NCBI GenBank assembly: GCA_012931725.1
Contig: CM022946.1
Span: forward strand, 763,717 to 827,716
Direction: 5' to 3'
DNA: 64,000 bases
Source: Litsea cubeba
Taxonomy: Eukaryota; Streptophyta; Magnoliopsida; Laurales; Lauraceae
The notes below the pieces were generated by a model. That model had not been told where the DNA came from, ran no database searches, and saw nothing but the letters and a program-made list of their open reading frames with translations. Every line of letters starts with the position of its first letter. Within the stretch, counting starts at the first letter, position 1. A program made the position numbers and the translations under genes. Shown here piece after piece: positions 1-12,264 of this stretch.

Positions 1-3000
1 ATCAGGCCATGCCTCATCATGCATGATATCATATGACATGACATAACATGCCATTCAAGATTCTCATCTTGGTATTTGGTATTGATTTTGACCTACCATC
101 CATCTATCTAACGAAATTCATCAGTGTTTCTGGCAATCTCAGCAAGGTTCAATGCTCCCACTTTTTTCAATTGGCTCCCTAACAACCGAAAAAACAAAAC
201 ATAAAAGTAAAAAACATAAATGTTTTTTTTGCTAACAAGGAACTTCATGGACCACCACTATCAGTAATTGGATTCAAATTGTTGTATTTTCTTCTACTAA
301 AAAAGATTGTTGTGTTTTCATACCTCCCACATGTTAACTTTTACTCCAATTCATTTACATAATCAAATTGGACTAGAATTTGTGCATTTATTATTATTAT
401 TATTTTGTTATGTGAACTTGGCCTCACAAGAAACATCTATAATATATATATATATTCTTAGAACAATGTTTTCCAGTCAAAATCATATAAAAATAAAAAT
501 AGTGCAATTTGGCTTATTTTAAAACAACTTGATCAAGCTATGATCAACTATATGGAGCCGCTTGGAAATTTTAGTCTAATTAACTCATTTGGTAAAATTA
601 TATCACTTTAGAAATTGTCTATTTGGAAACATTATGAAAAAAGAAACTCGTATTACATGAGGTAATTGGGGGCCATCTTTAAAAATTGTGGTAATTGGGG
701 GGGGGGGGGGCACTTTTTAAAAATTGCAATGTTGATGGGGGGGGGGGGTTTTAAAAATTGCAATGTTGATGGGGGGGGGGGGGGGGGGGGGGCACTTTTT
801 AAAAATTGCAATGTTGAACCCATCATTGGTCATTTTGAGAATTCTATTAGGTTATTATCATTCAAACACTTGTGAATTTCACACTGTCAACCTCAATCCA
901 CTTTCGCTATGAAATTTATGATTTTGGACACTTCAATCCCCTAACTATGATCGACCTCCTCTTCTGAATTGCCACAAACCCAATTTCGACACGCGTATCT
1001 GACTATTACTCATTTTTGGATTGAAATTCGAAAAGACCTTTCCATCCTCTTCCCTCCATCATAGACCACACTAGCTTTATGCACGGACAGTCATTACCTA
1101 CATATTTGTTTAGAAAGTATCAAGCCCATAATCTCCAATATGGATAGAAACTTTATTTTATTAGTGATCAATATTCTAACTCGAAATTTAGCCAAGTTCA
1201 TGCAGTTGACCTAGACTACTTGAACCCATATTTAAAATGGGTCCAGTTGTTATAACTACACCGAGCTTTTCTTTTGGGAACATGGTGGGTCCTTGAACAT
1301 TCCATTTTTTCATTAATTCTGCCTTCATGCAGACTCTCCTAATTTCTGATAAAACCAACTCATAATCCTGTGATTTGCACAAAGTCCAATTTAACCATCA
1401 TCATCAGCAGTTGGATTGAGTATTTATAAAAGGTGTAAGTAAAACTGTTTAAGGTTGGGATGTCAAAATTAAAGGTTAAGATGATTCCATCATTATGATG
1501 TTTTTTTTTTTTTTTCATAGATTTAACCCACCACATCATCCTCATCTCATCACTTTTGTACAGTGGATGGAGGCATCAGTGGGCCCCACACAGATTGGGA
1601 CGCGCTTTTAAATCAGAAACCCCAACTCCTATTGACTTAGCCCATTTCCACGTTGACTATAAAAATAGTAGTGAATGTGATGGGTCAAAAAAGCATGCCA
1701 GGTTCGACCGACTTCTTTTGACGTTACTGAAATTGGGCTGCAAAACCATGGAAATTGAGGGGTCCTGATCCTCAGTAGTTAGATCTTGGATGACATTTGT
1801 GTGGCACATATAAATCCCCCCACTAATGAAATCCAAACTGTTCATAGCTACTTATCTATAGCTTTTATATTCTTAAATGAGATTCTATGCAAATTGGAAT
1901 TAGTCTGACCATCAGATTGATTGAATGAATCACATATTTTCTGGTGATCAATTTGATGATGTGTTTAAAACTATGATTGAATTGAATTTGATCCATGAAT
2001 TAAAACATCTTAGGATAGTGAATTTTAAAGGTGTGGATTATATAAATGAGGCTATATGATGGGTTTATCAAGGGGACTCAGGTAAATTCTCTGAGTGCTG
2101 GCATTGAAGGATCAGGATCCAAAGATTTCAATGAGCATTGTTGGGCACCTGAATGTCTGGTTTTTCACTTTCCTCGTATTGGCAGCCCAAAAAAGGGCCA
2201 GGGGCGCTTTATAGGATCCTGAGCCATTAAAGAATGTGCTGTTTTCAGATTGCAAATGGATTCATGTGGGGCCCAGGTAAACTTTCTGTGAGGGATCCAA
2301 AGATCAAATGGTGCGTCCCATTGCAGACAGTGAGTGCTCAATGATCTTGGGTGATTGGAGTATGAAATCCAATCATATTTTTAGATATTATTTCATAAAA
2401 TCTAATTAAATCGTTCAAATTGTGATTGTCTGTCTATTACGAATAAAGTAGCATGTAATCAACTAAATTATGTAAGCTAACTTGAATTGGAACCAAATAA
2501 TAGGGCCCATTCAGGTTGGATCCAAATTATGCCCAAATATATATTGACATCAAATCACTGCACATTTGCACTAGGTATTCAAAGAATTCAAAGTTACAGG
2601 TCAGGGGCAACAATAGATACTAATGATGCACATGCTAGAAAGAGCCTTATGAAGTATTGTGATTTCAATTTTCTTCTTTGATTTTTATTTTAATTTCTTC
2701 TGTTAGTAAAAATTTATCAATAGTATACTGTTGTTTTTTGTTTGCTCTTGAATAAAAAAATATTTATGTGGTAAATTAGTTCAGCAAAATTGGAATAACG
2801 TCTAAACTGTGCTTTTTATGATTATATAATATAATATATAATGAGGGTGATCATTTTATGGATATGGGCAACCCTGGTGTCCTTTTGGATGTGACTCTTG
2901 GAATCTTGGAAAAAATTTAAAATCAAACAAAGTGAGCAAAAGTAGAAAGAAATGAGATTGGCACGTTTCCTGTTTTTGCCGAATCTTGAGATCATAAACA

Positions 3001-3265
3001 CCCTTTGACAAAAGTAGAATAAAATTAAAGAGAGTGAGCAAAAAAAAAAGGAAGCAATGAGAGGAGATGAGAGGAACAGACATGAGTTAGCTGTAATTTC
3101 AAAAAATTAGATAATGGGATATGACTGTAGTTTCTAACTATGGGTATTCTAAAGATATGGGTGTTAAAGATGAGGATTCTCTCATGTGTATTTTCCTTAG
3201 TTAGAATAGAGCAAATTGTAATTCATAGATTGATTATGATGTCAATTGATTATCATCCTGTACAA
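1..3265. other. AT-rich intergenic DNA without recognised genes
   Basis: No reading frame here looks like a plant protein on either strand; the open stretches are short and low in complexity. The notable content is the poly-G tandem array near 660-815. A TATA-like run lies at 3271-3279, just before a small foldback MITE. The rest appears to be unique, decayed sequence. Confidence 0.6.
660..815. repeat. Tandem repeat with interspersed poly-G tracts
   Basis: Three to four copies of a short unit (core TTTTTAAAAATTGCAATG followed by TTGAT) are each followed by a G run of 10 to 22 bases. The first copy is diverged. The G runs differ in length between copies, as expected of slippage-prone sequence, and G-quadruplex formation on the + strand is plausible. 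No coding value is inferred. Confidence 0.85.
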
Positions 3266-3295
3266 AGAAGCTATATATATTTAGAGTAATGCTAC

Positions 3296-3390
3296 TGGAC
3301 ATACTTTTTGGCATGAATCTTCGACAAACCTCTTATATTCAAGGGGTAACATAGGAGTTTGTCCAAGATTCATGTCAAAAAGTATGTCCA
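3296..3390. mobile_element. 95-bp foldback MITE
   Basis: The two ends are near-perfect inverted repeats of about 34 bp (TGGACATACTTTTTGGCATG at the left, its complement at 3371-3390), with a loop of roughly 25 bases. Size and structure fit a miniature inverted-repeat element. No clear target duplication is visible, so the superfamily is left open. Confidence 0.65.
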
Positions 3391-3527
3391 AATAGACTTT
3401 TTGATATATTTACATGATTCAACTATTCACATTGAGGGTTTAGGTTGGCCATTTGGTCTTGATCGTTTTAATTGCATGCTGGGTCATTTCTCTAATTAAG
3501 TTGATGGTTTTGCAGGTACTGAAGAAG

Positions 3528-3742
3528 GGAATAAACCCTTCTTTGCTCCCCTTGTGCTGTACTCAACGGCAACGACAACAGTTGTAATGATTCTTCAAGG
3601 CAAGAGATAGTGAAATTTGGGTATGATGAATACATGGTATTTGAATTGAACACAAGTTTTTTCTTTTTCTTGTCCTTGAAGAATCATCAGAACATTGTCG
3701 CCGAGAACAACACAAGGTGAGCCAAGAAGGGATTATTGAATG
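3528..3742. ncRNA. Long imperfect hairpin, candidate MIRNA-like foldback
   Basis: Arms at about 3528-3608 and 3666-3742 pair over roughly 75 nt with scattered mismatches and small bulges, around a loop of about 58 nt. Both arms share blocks such as CCCTTCTT and TGATTCTTCAAGG in complementary orientation. Arm length, loop size and mismatch pattern resemble plant MIRNA precursors, but I do not recognise either arm as a known miRNA. It could equally be a decayed inverted gene duplication. A TATA-like run lies about 250 bp upstream. Confidence 0.3.
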
Positions 3743-3861
3743 TCAGTGAGAATCTGCAATTGTTTTCTAATTGCCTTTCGATTTTGAATTATTCAAACTT
3801 TTTGCATGTTTTAAAACTTGGTCAAACCCCAAGTGCATATAACCTTTTATATTGTTTGATA

Positions 3862-3992
3862 TATATATATATATATATTTTGCTATCGAATGATTTCCAA
3901 CCCTTTGGACTGGACTAATTTCTCCGGGTTAGTTTCGAACATACAACATCCGGGTGCAAACCGTGGTCCTAGACCAACTGAACTACCCTTTG
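3862..3992 (-). mobile_element. tRNA-derived SINE fragment
   Basis: Read on the minus strand, 3992 down to 3971 holds an A-box-like GGTAGTTCAGTTGG. About 40 bases on, at 3942-3932, is a B-box-like ATGTTCGAAAC. This is the internal polymerase III promoter layout of a tRNA head. The 3' side (3862-3875 on the + strand) ends in an AT-dinucleotide tail. There is no cloverleaf, so it is not a tRNA gene. Confidence 0.5.
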
Positions 3993-4236
3993 AGATTATA
4001 TTATTTGATATTGAGTATTCTAAAATCACTATATTTCTTTATCTAAGGAACCGATCCTCATCAAATTGTTGATATTGACAAGAGGGACAATCAATTAGAG
4101 CACGGGCAAAGCAAGTGAGGGGTATATTTCTTTTATAATTATAATATTTATTTTTTTAAGGTTTTGAGTTTTTGCTAATCTTCTTATTTTTGTTGTGCTT
4201 CCTATGTGTTTTCTAGCAAATTAACTTATAGATTTG

Positions 4237-5402
4237 AGGGGATTTTACTGAAAAAATCCAGAAATATAGTCATATATCTCGAAAGATCCTCGCAATTTGT
4301 ATAGCACTAATGAGGTCCTTTCGCCAATTTTTTATATTTTTTTATGAGTAACGATAGCGTCACCTCGTCACACCTTCTTTCCTTCATTTCTTTTCCTTTC
4401 TTTCTCTTCTTCATTTCTTTCTTTCTCTTGTAGTATGCGCTAATCGCCACAAATATTGTCTTCTTATAATCTCCACAAATACCTTTTCAAGAATCTTATG
4501 TCACTCCTTTGTTCAATTCCATTGCAAACAAACAAACATGACTGCTGATGGATGAGTTTGCCATTGGATGCACATTGTAGGACAACTTCAAACACCTATG
4601 CATTCGTTCCATAATTGAAGGCCAACCCATGTGCTCTTGGCATGAACTTGGGAAGCAGGAATGGAACTTTCAAATATGGGACAAAAAGTTAAAAAGGTCC
4701 CCAACTCTGTAAAGCATATGTAAGAGCGACCAGTTAAAGGATCCTGGATTTCAGCAATCCTCTACAAACCGATCCACTGCGTTATTCGCCATTAACGTCC
4801 AACCTATTGGCCTGCATCAAATTGGGGACGTTTGTGAGTTTCATTTGTTCAAAAAGATTAATGGCTTCATTTGTGAGTTTGTGAGTTTCATTTGTTCAAA
4901 AAGATTAATGGCTTCCTTGGATAGCCCATGCATGGCAAGCCCACCAATCATGACATTCCAAGGCCAAACTTTTTGGGTGGGACCATGCTCATCAAAGAAA
5001 ATCTATGATGCAAATTTTATCTCTCCACTCTTAGCATACATATCTATGAGGCTGGCAAGTAATCGCTCATTTATCATGATCCCGGCATTCTCTATGTAGA
5101 CATGAATCCATCTCCCTTGATGCAAAGCTACTAGATTAGCTCATGCTGCAAGAGAAAGAAAGAAAGGAAAAGAAAGAGGAGGAAGAAGAGAAAGAATGGA
5201 AGAAGGTGTGACGAGCGACGCATGGGGGTGTGACGAGTGACGCTAGCGTCGCCCATGCGTCACCCATGGTGACGCTATCGTCCCTCATAAAAAAGTATAA
5301 AAACATATAAAAAATGGCGAAAGGATCTCATTGGTGCTATACAAATTGCGAGGACCTTTCGGAATATATGGCTATATTTCAGGATTTTTCAGTAAAATCC
5401 TC
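4237..5402. mobile_element. Mutator-like TIR element with captured gene fragment (Pack-MULE-like)
   Basis: Ends are inverted repeats of about 150-200 bp: left AGGGGATTTTACTGAAAAA; the reverse complement of the right end begins AGAGGATTTTACTGAAAAA. The homology runs inward past GATAGCGTCACC. Flanks are TAGATTTG (4229-4236) and TAAATTTG (5403-5410), an 8-bp duplication with one mismatch. There is no transposase. The interior holds a decayed PPR gene fragment on the minus strand. The long TIRs fit Mutator-like elements; hAT is the alternative given the 8-bp duplication. Related termini occur at 24942-26223 and 30637-31397. Confidence 0.75.
4840..5150 (-). pseudogene. PPR protein gene fragment inside a TIR element
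   Basis: The minus strand from about 5150 reads ALHQGRWIHVYIENAG, then LLASLIDMYAKSGEIKFAS, then after a stop WPWNVMIGGLAMHGLSKEAI and NLFEQMK. These are hallmark blocks of PLS-class pentatricopeptide repeat proteins: the 'G+WIHVYI', 'L+DMYAK.GEI' and 'WNVMIGGLAMHG..KEA+.LF..M' motifs. At least two in-frame stops are present and the reading ends in a short tandem duplication around 4842-4915. It lies entirely between the inverted repeats of the host element, so it is a captured piece and not a working gene. Confidence 0.75.
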
Positions 5403-5846
5403 TAAATTTGATCATTCAACTTTTTCTTTTTTGGCAAAAGGCGATATGCCGAAATGATTAGATAAAATATCAAACCATATATCAATCTTGCCCATTACAT
5501 GGAACCCACCAGATTGGACCCAGATGCCCATCTAAATGGGACCTACAAGCACTACATAAAAGCTTATGCAGTTTAGTATTTTGTTAATAATATCATATCC
5601 TTTAGTGTTTTATTAGAGTCCAGATCTGATGAGGCTTTACCCACATGGTGACCGTGGATGGACCAATCCTGGTCCACCATGTCACCTCGGGCATGCACGT
5701 GGGGAGCCTGCTCATGTCCAAGGCAGGAGCTGAGTTGCCCACGGCGTCACCGTGGGTTAAATCCCATAGAGGATCCTGATTCGTTTTATTAACATACAGC
5801 TCAAACTTGGTGAATGGTAAATAGTATTATAGAGAAAAATAACTAA

Positions 5847-6758
5847 GGGTATGTTTGGATGCACAAGAAAACACAAGAAATTAATATTTTATAGAATATA
5901 ATCTTTCATTTTCTAAAGAAGAAAATCTTATGCGTTTGGTAACCCAATAAAAATTTGAAGAAAAAATTCTTTTTTTCAAAAAGCTTAATATTTTCTCCTA
6001 CAGCTCCCCCAGTAGAAAACTTTCTACAATATAAGAATCTTTCAAAATAACGATTACAAAGTGGTGGAGTAAACTAAAGATTTTAGTTCACCAAATCTAT
6101 CATGATATGTTTGTTTACATATATGATAAAGTAAAGTAAAAGTAAATGTGAAAGGATGGTAAAGGTGGAGTAAAGTAAAGGAGGAATAGAGTATATAGTG
6201 AAGTAAAGTAGGAAGGAATGGTAAAGTAGTTTCTTTTTCTTACTTTACTTTGTCATATTTATCGTAGTTTTATATAGTAAATAAAAAGTGACTTGTTTAT
6301 AGGTGTGGTAAAGTAAAATAGAGATTGAATTCATATCATGGTAAAAGGTGAGGTAAAGTAAGGTCAGATGAAGCATGTTGTAAAGCAAAGTAGCAGAGTA
6401 TTATAAACTAGATTTTTATTGACTTTACTTTACTATACCTTACAATGGTTTTTTGTAATTAAAGAAAAGTAATTTTAGGTAAAAACATGATAGTTGAACT
6501 TTACTTTACTACATTACTTTTTTATCCAAAAGTGGTAAATTACATATAAAAAAAATATAATAAAAAATATTTTAATAATGTAATTTACTTTAATCATAGC
6601 ACATTCCAAACAGCTCAATCAAAAATCTGTATTATTCTTCAAAAAAACAATAAAAATATTATACTATTATAATATTGCATTATTGTATTTTATACTATTT
6701 TATTCTTGCAATATTTAAATCTGTAAATATTTTAATATGCAAACATCCAAATGGGCCC
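5847..6758. mobile_element. PIF/Harbinger-like (Tourist) element, 912 bp
   Basis: The left end GGGTATGTTTGGATGC and the reverse complement of the right end, GGGCCCATTTGGATGTTTGC, are imperfect TIRs. Both sides carry the trinucleotide TAA (5844-5846 and 6759-6761), the target duplication typical of PIF/Harbinger elements. There is no transposase. A second inverted pair nested inside (about 6107 and 6616, with ATGATAAAGTAAAGT-like cores) suggests an internal insertion. The middle is rich in TAAAG/CTTTA motifs. Confidence 0.65.
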
Positions 6759-8600
6759 TAAAATTTGACTTTCTTCTCTTTAGCCCTTTGGCATGTCACT
6801 CATCTATGAGGACAGGATTAGGGCCTAGATAGTGAGGCCCTTTGAGTATTTTTGCCCGCTCTAGATCCAGCCCTCAATGTTGAGTGGAAGGCTTGGACAT
6901 ACTAGCATACCAAAAAAAGAAAATTGGAACGGACTAGAAACGGTTGGAACGGATTAGGAACGATTTAGGAACGGCCTAAACCATTCCTAATCCGTTTCAA
7001 TTTCCTGTTTTTGGAGGGTTGGGCCCGACCCTTTAACACCCCTATCTTATATAGATTTAACTTGACCTTATTTATAGCCACAAGATCATGTGGTTAATTT
7101 TATGTAACTACTACCCTTGAAATTAACTTTATAAATTATGAAATTTACCTGATATGACATTTTCATAATCATATTGTGATGTTTTTAAACTATTTCTAAT
7201 TGAAAACTTCGTGAAGAGTTTGCAAAATAATATAATTAAAAAGGTAAAAGTTTCACAAAAATGTTATCTTACAGAAGTTTATTTACTTTCTTTTATTATT
7301 ACTATTTTAATTATTAAAAATACTTAATTTTTTGAAAATTTCCAATAGTTCTCGATAGTTTCCTTACAACAGTATTCTTGACAATTCCTATTTCTTGTGA
7401 ATATGGATGCAAGCAGGTCATATGTAGCATCCTTTCAAAATGGTCTTATACTTGAATCTGAAATCTGGACATGAGTATCATGCAAAATTCCCAACCTTTC
7501 TTTGGCAGTTGGACACCCCAAACAAAGGGATTAGATGCAAGCGTCGAATCAAGATGCAAATGATGATGGCTTCGGGCATGGGGGATGGAATCATCATATA
7601 TATAAAACTCATGGAGTAGACCCGAATTATATTGGGTTCCATCCAGTGGGTTTCAGGCTGAACCCAAACTGAATATGGTTTTAGACTGTGGACCCATATT
7701 TGACATTTTTATCGTACACTTCGGAAATGCAAGTGATTTGGGGCCAGCTTCAATCTTCATGCCTAGTTGTTGAGGAACCCTGTGTTGTGATATCAGTGGA
7801 GAACATTGAAGGCCTGATCAGGCAGAATAGCATTTGCATGTGAAGTGACTTAAAGTTGATCATTTCTAACTTCTAATAAGCTCCTTAGCTGTGTTTTGTT
7901 TGCAAGACAAGCCATCTCTGCTTATGTTTTGCAGAGTCTAACAACCCAACCTTACAAAGTGCCAATGAAACACGAAAAATAATTGATGTACACAGTTGAG
8001 TGATCAGTTGGATATGCGTGTGTTTGTATATTGTCTGCGATATTAATGTTGGAAATATTTGTGATTTGCGTGTTTTAGCTTCTGTCTCCGGCTGGTTTTT
8101 GAGGAAGAGAAAAGTGAAAGAGGAGAAAAGCTCTTTGGAGAAACTTCTTTTCTAGTTTTAACGAAGTTATAAAAGAATAAAACACTATTTTTTTTTTTCA
8201 TGTTAAAAGTGCATTCAACTATGGTCAGCCTAAAAAAAAAACTATGGTCAGTTTTTTTTTTTCCCCTCGATTGTAGCTCAACTTGTTAGGGTCACGGACA
8301 CCACATGTCTCCTTGGTGAGAACCTGAGTTGTGGTACTTTCAAGAAAAAATATTATATATTTATTAAAATTAATCTATGATAGTTTTCTCCTATATTAGC
8401 ATTTTTTCATTCAAATCCAAACATGCCCGGCATAATTACTCGTGAAAAGTGGTGAATCATTCATGGGACTATTACACCTGTATATTTCTTTTCATTTCTT
8501 CAAGTTGGGGAGTCTCTCTACATATTATTTCCTCTCATTTAAATGGGATTTGAAAAGTTGCTGATTTTTGGATAAGTAATTTTTATTTGGGGGGAGGGGG
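6759..8600. other. Intergenic, AT-rich; one short inverted repeat and a weak SINE-like patch
   Basis: No gene is recognised. An inverted repeat near 6925-7010 pairs GGAACGGATTAGGAACG with a diverged complement (CCATTCCTAATCCG). At 8274-8345 a GTAGCTCAACTTGTTAGG stretch followed by GAGAACCTGAG resembles a tRNA-derived SINE head, but weakly. Confidence 0.5.
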
Positions 8601-8603
8601 GTT

Positions 8604-8850
8604 GATCCAATTGTTTTATATTTTCTTTAAAAAGAATAATGAAATAAAATAATGAAGTAGAATAAATCGGTGACAGAAATAATGAGAATTGATGACAGGT
8701 GGGGTGATCCAATTGTTGTATATTTTCTTTAAAAAGAATAATGAAATAAAATAATGAAGGAGAATAAATCGGTGACAGAAATAATGAGGATTGATGACAG
8801 GTAACTCTTTCGGTGACAGAAATAATGAGAATTGATGCAGGTAACTCTTT
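8604..8850. repeat. 102-bp tandem duplication next to a poly-G tract
   Basis: Copy one is 8604-8705 and copy two 8706-8807, nearly identical. A partial third copy (GGTGACAGAAATAATGAG at about 8812-8850) follows. A G-rich run lies just before the first copy (8589-8601). The unit is AT-rich and shows no coding conservation. Confidence 0.85.
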
Positions 8851-9106
8851 CTCATAAATTTCCAATAGATTTCCAATAGCTGTTTTTTTTTTCTTTTTCA
8901 TAACATTTTCTTATAATCCCGCCCCCCCCCCCCTCCGCCCCCCTCCCCTCTTCTAATGGCCCTTTTCCTCCCAAAAGCTCTATCTAAAGCCTTATATTAA
9001 GGATTTGAGAAATATACACAGATATTATTTTCCTATACACAACTCCCTCTTAGATATTTGTTTTTCTTCCAAAAAATTAGTTTCAATTTTATTTGCTTTT
9101 GGGCAA

Positions 9107-9450
9107 ATCCATATGTCTATCTATTGGCGAAAAGAGTCGGACATTAAATCTTCATTGCAAAATACCTGCATATGGGGGAAAATATTGTCTTTAAGAAAGT
9201 ACTGCCCATAATTTAGTACTTTCTTATTTTCCCAATTTTCATTATCTAGCCATTTTCCTAAATTTCTCCAACATTGGATAGATAATGAAAATTGGAAAAT
9301 AAAAAATCTTAAATTCATGAGCAAAGCGCAAATGCTTTCTTAAAGACAATACTTTCCCCATACGCAAGTGGTTTGTAATAAAGATTTGTCCCCATGATAT
9401 AATGTCCAATTCTATATGAAGTCTCTACACAAGAGATAGAAATATGGACT
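9107..9450. repeat. Nested long inverted repeat (foldback)
   Basis: Outer arms, about 9107-9203 and 9344-9450, share TCCATAT..CTATCT, GGACATTA and TATTGTCTTTAAGAAAG in opposite orientation with small indels. Inside the loop, 9224-9250 and 9277-9303 form a second hairpin around CCAATTTTCATTATCTA. A transcript across it would fold into double-stranded RNA. It is probably a decayed foldback transposon; no target duplication was found. Confidence 0.6.
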
Positions 9451-10894
9451 TTTCCAAAAAGAAATATGGGAAATTTTCCATTCCACCAAGACAAAGATAC
9501 GCCATATCTGTTTTTCATGGATCTCTTGGTTAGAATCAATCACAAGAAAAGAACAAACCAATTACATGTAGTTAGAATTGAAGAGTGTCCATGTCTTATT
9601 TGGCAGGCTATTTATTTCACAACTAATCTGGAAACCTTTGGTTATTCTTTTTGGTAGAGCACACCCCTCCCTTCTTAAATTCATGTCCAAAGTTCTTCGT
9701 CAAACTCATGATAAGAAGGGCAAGAATATGAAGAAGTTTCAGCAGCTCTACAGTAGGGACATTTCCTCAAAGAGTCTTGTATATTATCAAGGATGTCAAT
9801 GGGCCTGAATCTCGCCTTGGTTTGATTCGATCAAAGGCCCATTTAGCTGAGCATGTATGTACATATGGGTCCAGTGGACCAAATTCTGGTGCATGTAAAG
9901 TTCAAATGTATAGCCTCACATACACATATTGACATGGCATATTTTCATTGATTTATAAACCTAGCCATCAGTTTCTCTTATTCCCGCCATTGCAGGATCT
10001 GAATTCTGAACTCCCACAAAGAAACCAAGTTCCAAGGATCCTTTCCTTCAATGTAGAAAAGCCGAAAGTCTCGTTTACATTTCTGCCTTATATCCATGCA
10101 ATACTTATCATATTCGTTGATAAGCATTAGTTTTTGAAAACTGATACATTATTTTGGCATTCTAAGCGCTCACACACTTTTAGCACTGGCACGTGTTGCC
10201 AATACAGTCATGATACAGAATTCATTGTTAGAGCCTAGAGGTGCACATGGTCCAAGCCCGGCCAGTTTTCAGCTGGACTTCGGATATATAATCTGGCCCA
10301 TTTAATAACTGGCCTGGGTTGGATTAAGTGATAAAGAGCCTAAAGCCCATACAACTAGTAAAAAAGCCCGTTTCAGCTCAGCCTGATTGAATAAATGGGC
10401 AGGCCTGGACGGATATGGGCTTGTATTTCTAAAGTCGGGATGGGCCTAGATATGTTTCTCGTTGGCCCGGCTTGGCCCATGGACACCCTACTCACAGTTT
10501 TAATCTCTCTCGTGTCTAAACATAAATATACAAGATCAATGAAATAGTCAGTAATATCTAGTACAACATCCCTTCAATATTTCACCAAGGAATTACTTCA
10601 AGTTTTCATCGAGCAAAATTAGAAAGATCACTATTAAAATATTCAAAATAAAGAGAAATGGAGGCTAAGAATATGGATTTTTTTTTACCGGTTGGAAACT
10701 CAAAACCCATACACTCACGTCCCTTATCAGTGAAGCTATATAGACCTGCTTACTTGCATTCAAATACAAAGAAATTGAATACATGAGGTGTCATAAAAAT
10801 ACAAATTAATCAACGATGATGCTATTTGATGTTCATTTTTGAAAATCCACATTTGATCTTCATTTTTAACAATCTTATGCATTCAATTATAATA
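9451..10894. other. Intergenic, no recognised gene
   Basis: Short open stretches around 9466-9808 look peptide-like but match no family I recognise. A stretch at 10225-10500 is rich in GGCCC/GGGCC words, as is common in repetitive plant intergenic DNA. Nothing else stands out. Confidence 0.45.
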
Positions 10895-11284
10895 GGCCAA
10901 GGCTCCCCTAAGCTTGAGCTTAGGGAGAAAATTTCGTAAGCTCGTGCTTGTGGGGCCCACCTTTGGTCCTTCCAAATGGACAAAACATATGACTCCCTTA
11001 AATTGCACATGTCCACCAACTTTCGGTAAGATCCTAATTTACTGGACCGATGGATTGACTATATATCAATCCGAATGGATTGTTGACCATTAAACTCTTG
11101 GGCCCATATGGAGATGATAGAAATTACGGTTGTGGCTGATTTTTTGCAGGGAGGAAGATCCTAGGGAGTCTTTGAAATCCCCCCCCCCCCCCCCCCACCC
11201 CATCCCCATGTGGGTCCCCAAGTGGGCCCCACCACATACTTGAGATTATCTTATTCTAAGCTTGAGCTTAGGGGAGCTGGCCTC
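10895..11284. mobile_element. 390-bp Mutator-like MITE
   Basis: Terminal inverted repeats: left GGCCAAGGCTCCCCTAAGC; the reverse complement of the right end begins GAGGCCAGCTCCCCTAAGC. Both continue through TTGAGCTTAG, itself a palindromic motif. A perfect 9-bp direct duplication, ATTATAATA, flanks the element (10886-10894 and 11285-11293); 9 bp is the Mutator signature. The interior has a poly-C run near 11180-11197 and no coding sequence. Confidence 0.8.
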
Positions 11285-11293
11285 ATTATAATA

Positions 11294-12264
11294 TATTTTA
11301 ATACAGACAAATATCCCCGAGACAAAGACATGGGGCTTTGATGAAAACATGTGGGATGAAAAAATTGAAATGGAGCCAACAGTAGAGCCCATGAAAGTGG
11401 CCACAAGTAATGGAAGTTAGGACTGAAAATGGGTGTTTTTTAGAGTAGGAAGATGAAAATGAAAATGAGTTGCAATCTGCATCTGGTTGCATTGTACGCA
11501 GACCAGGACTCGACTAATGCATAGGTTAGGTTGTCAAAGAACCGGTTAGGGCGGTAATTGAGACCCAAATACTTTTGTACAAGTATAAATGGACGTGGGT
11601 CCTCAACCTCAAATACCTGAATATCCTGATAAAAACAAGTTTTTTTGGTACCCATCCTGAAATATAGGCCTGGATCTAATTGGAAACTAGACTCCACTAA
11701 CCTGAAAAGGTCATTGAGTCAAAAGCTTGGGGAAGTCTAGCCAAATATTTGATTACACACATCATATCATATCTTTTTACATGAATTAGGAAAAGAAAGT
11801 AATTTAGAACATGAGTCCCAGTTCTTTATTAAAAAATGTACAATTTACTTTTCAAAAATAAATATCTTGAATAATTTGGCCTAGAACTACGGTTTGCTTC
11901 TGGATATTAAAGGTTCGCAACTACACTACCACATTGAAGCCACATGGTATTTACCCACCTTCCCTTGGGCCCGTAGGGATTAGTTTGGCCCAAAGGGCTG
12001 TGACACCCTCCGTTATAAAAATATATATATATCTTGAAAGAAAATAAGATTTTCCTCACTCTTTATAGGCAAAAAAAAAAAAAAAAAAAACCATGTGGGA
12101 GTTAGTGGAATGGCATAAGGGGTGGGTTTGCTCCCTACATCTTGTGTTCAAAACTTGCCTCAAAAAATTTATTTTCCAAAAATAATGTCTTGAAAGAAAG
12201 TCAAAATTTTCTCAAAGTTCTAAATATTAACCTGTAATATACATAACAAATTTTCAATACCAGG
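11294..12264. other. Intergenic; weak SINE-like patch, otherwise nothing recognised
   Basis: No gene-like reading frame. After a poly-A run at 12071-12090, 12092-12176 (GGAGTTAGTGGAATGGC, then TGTGTTCAAAAC) resembles a diverged tRNA-derived SINE head. It is too weak to annotate separately. Confidence 0.4.

Noticed and set aside
3528..3742. Relation of the hairpin to miR398 or miR172
   Set aside because: Only short word matches (TGTTCTC, ATCATCA); the mature sequences do not align over 20 nt.
9315..9539. Minus-strand frame in the foldback region
   Set aside because: One arm of the inverted repeat; open by chance and without family match.
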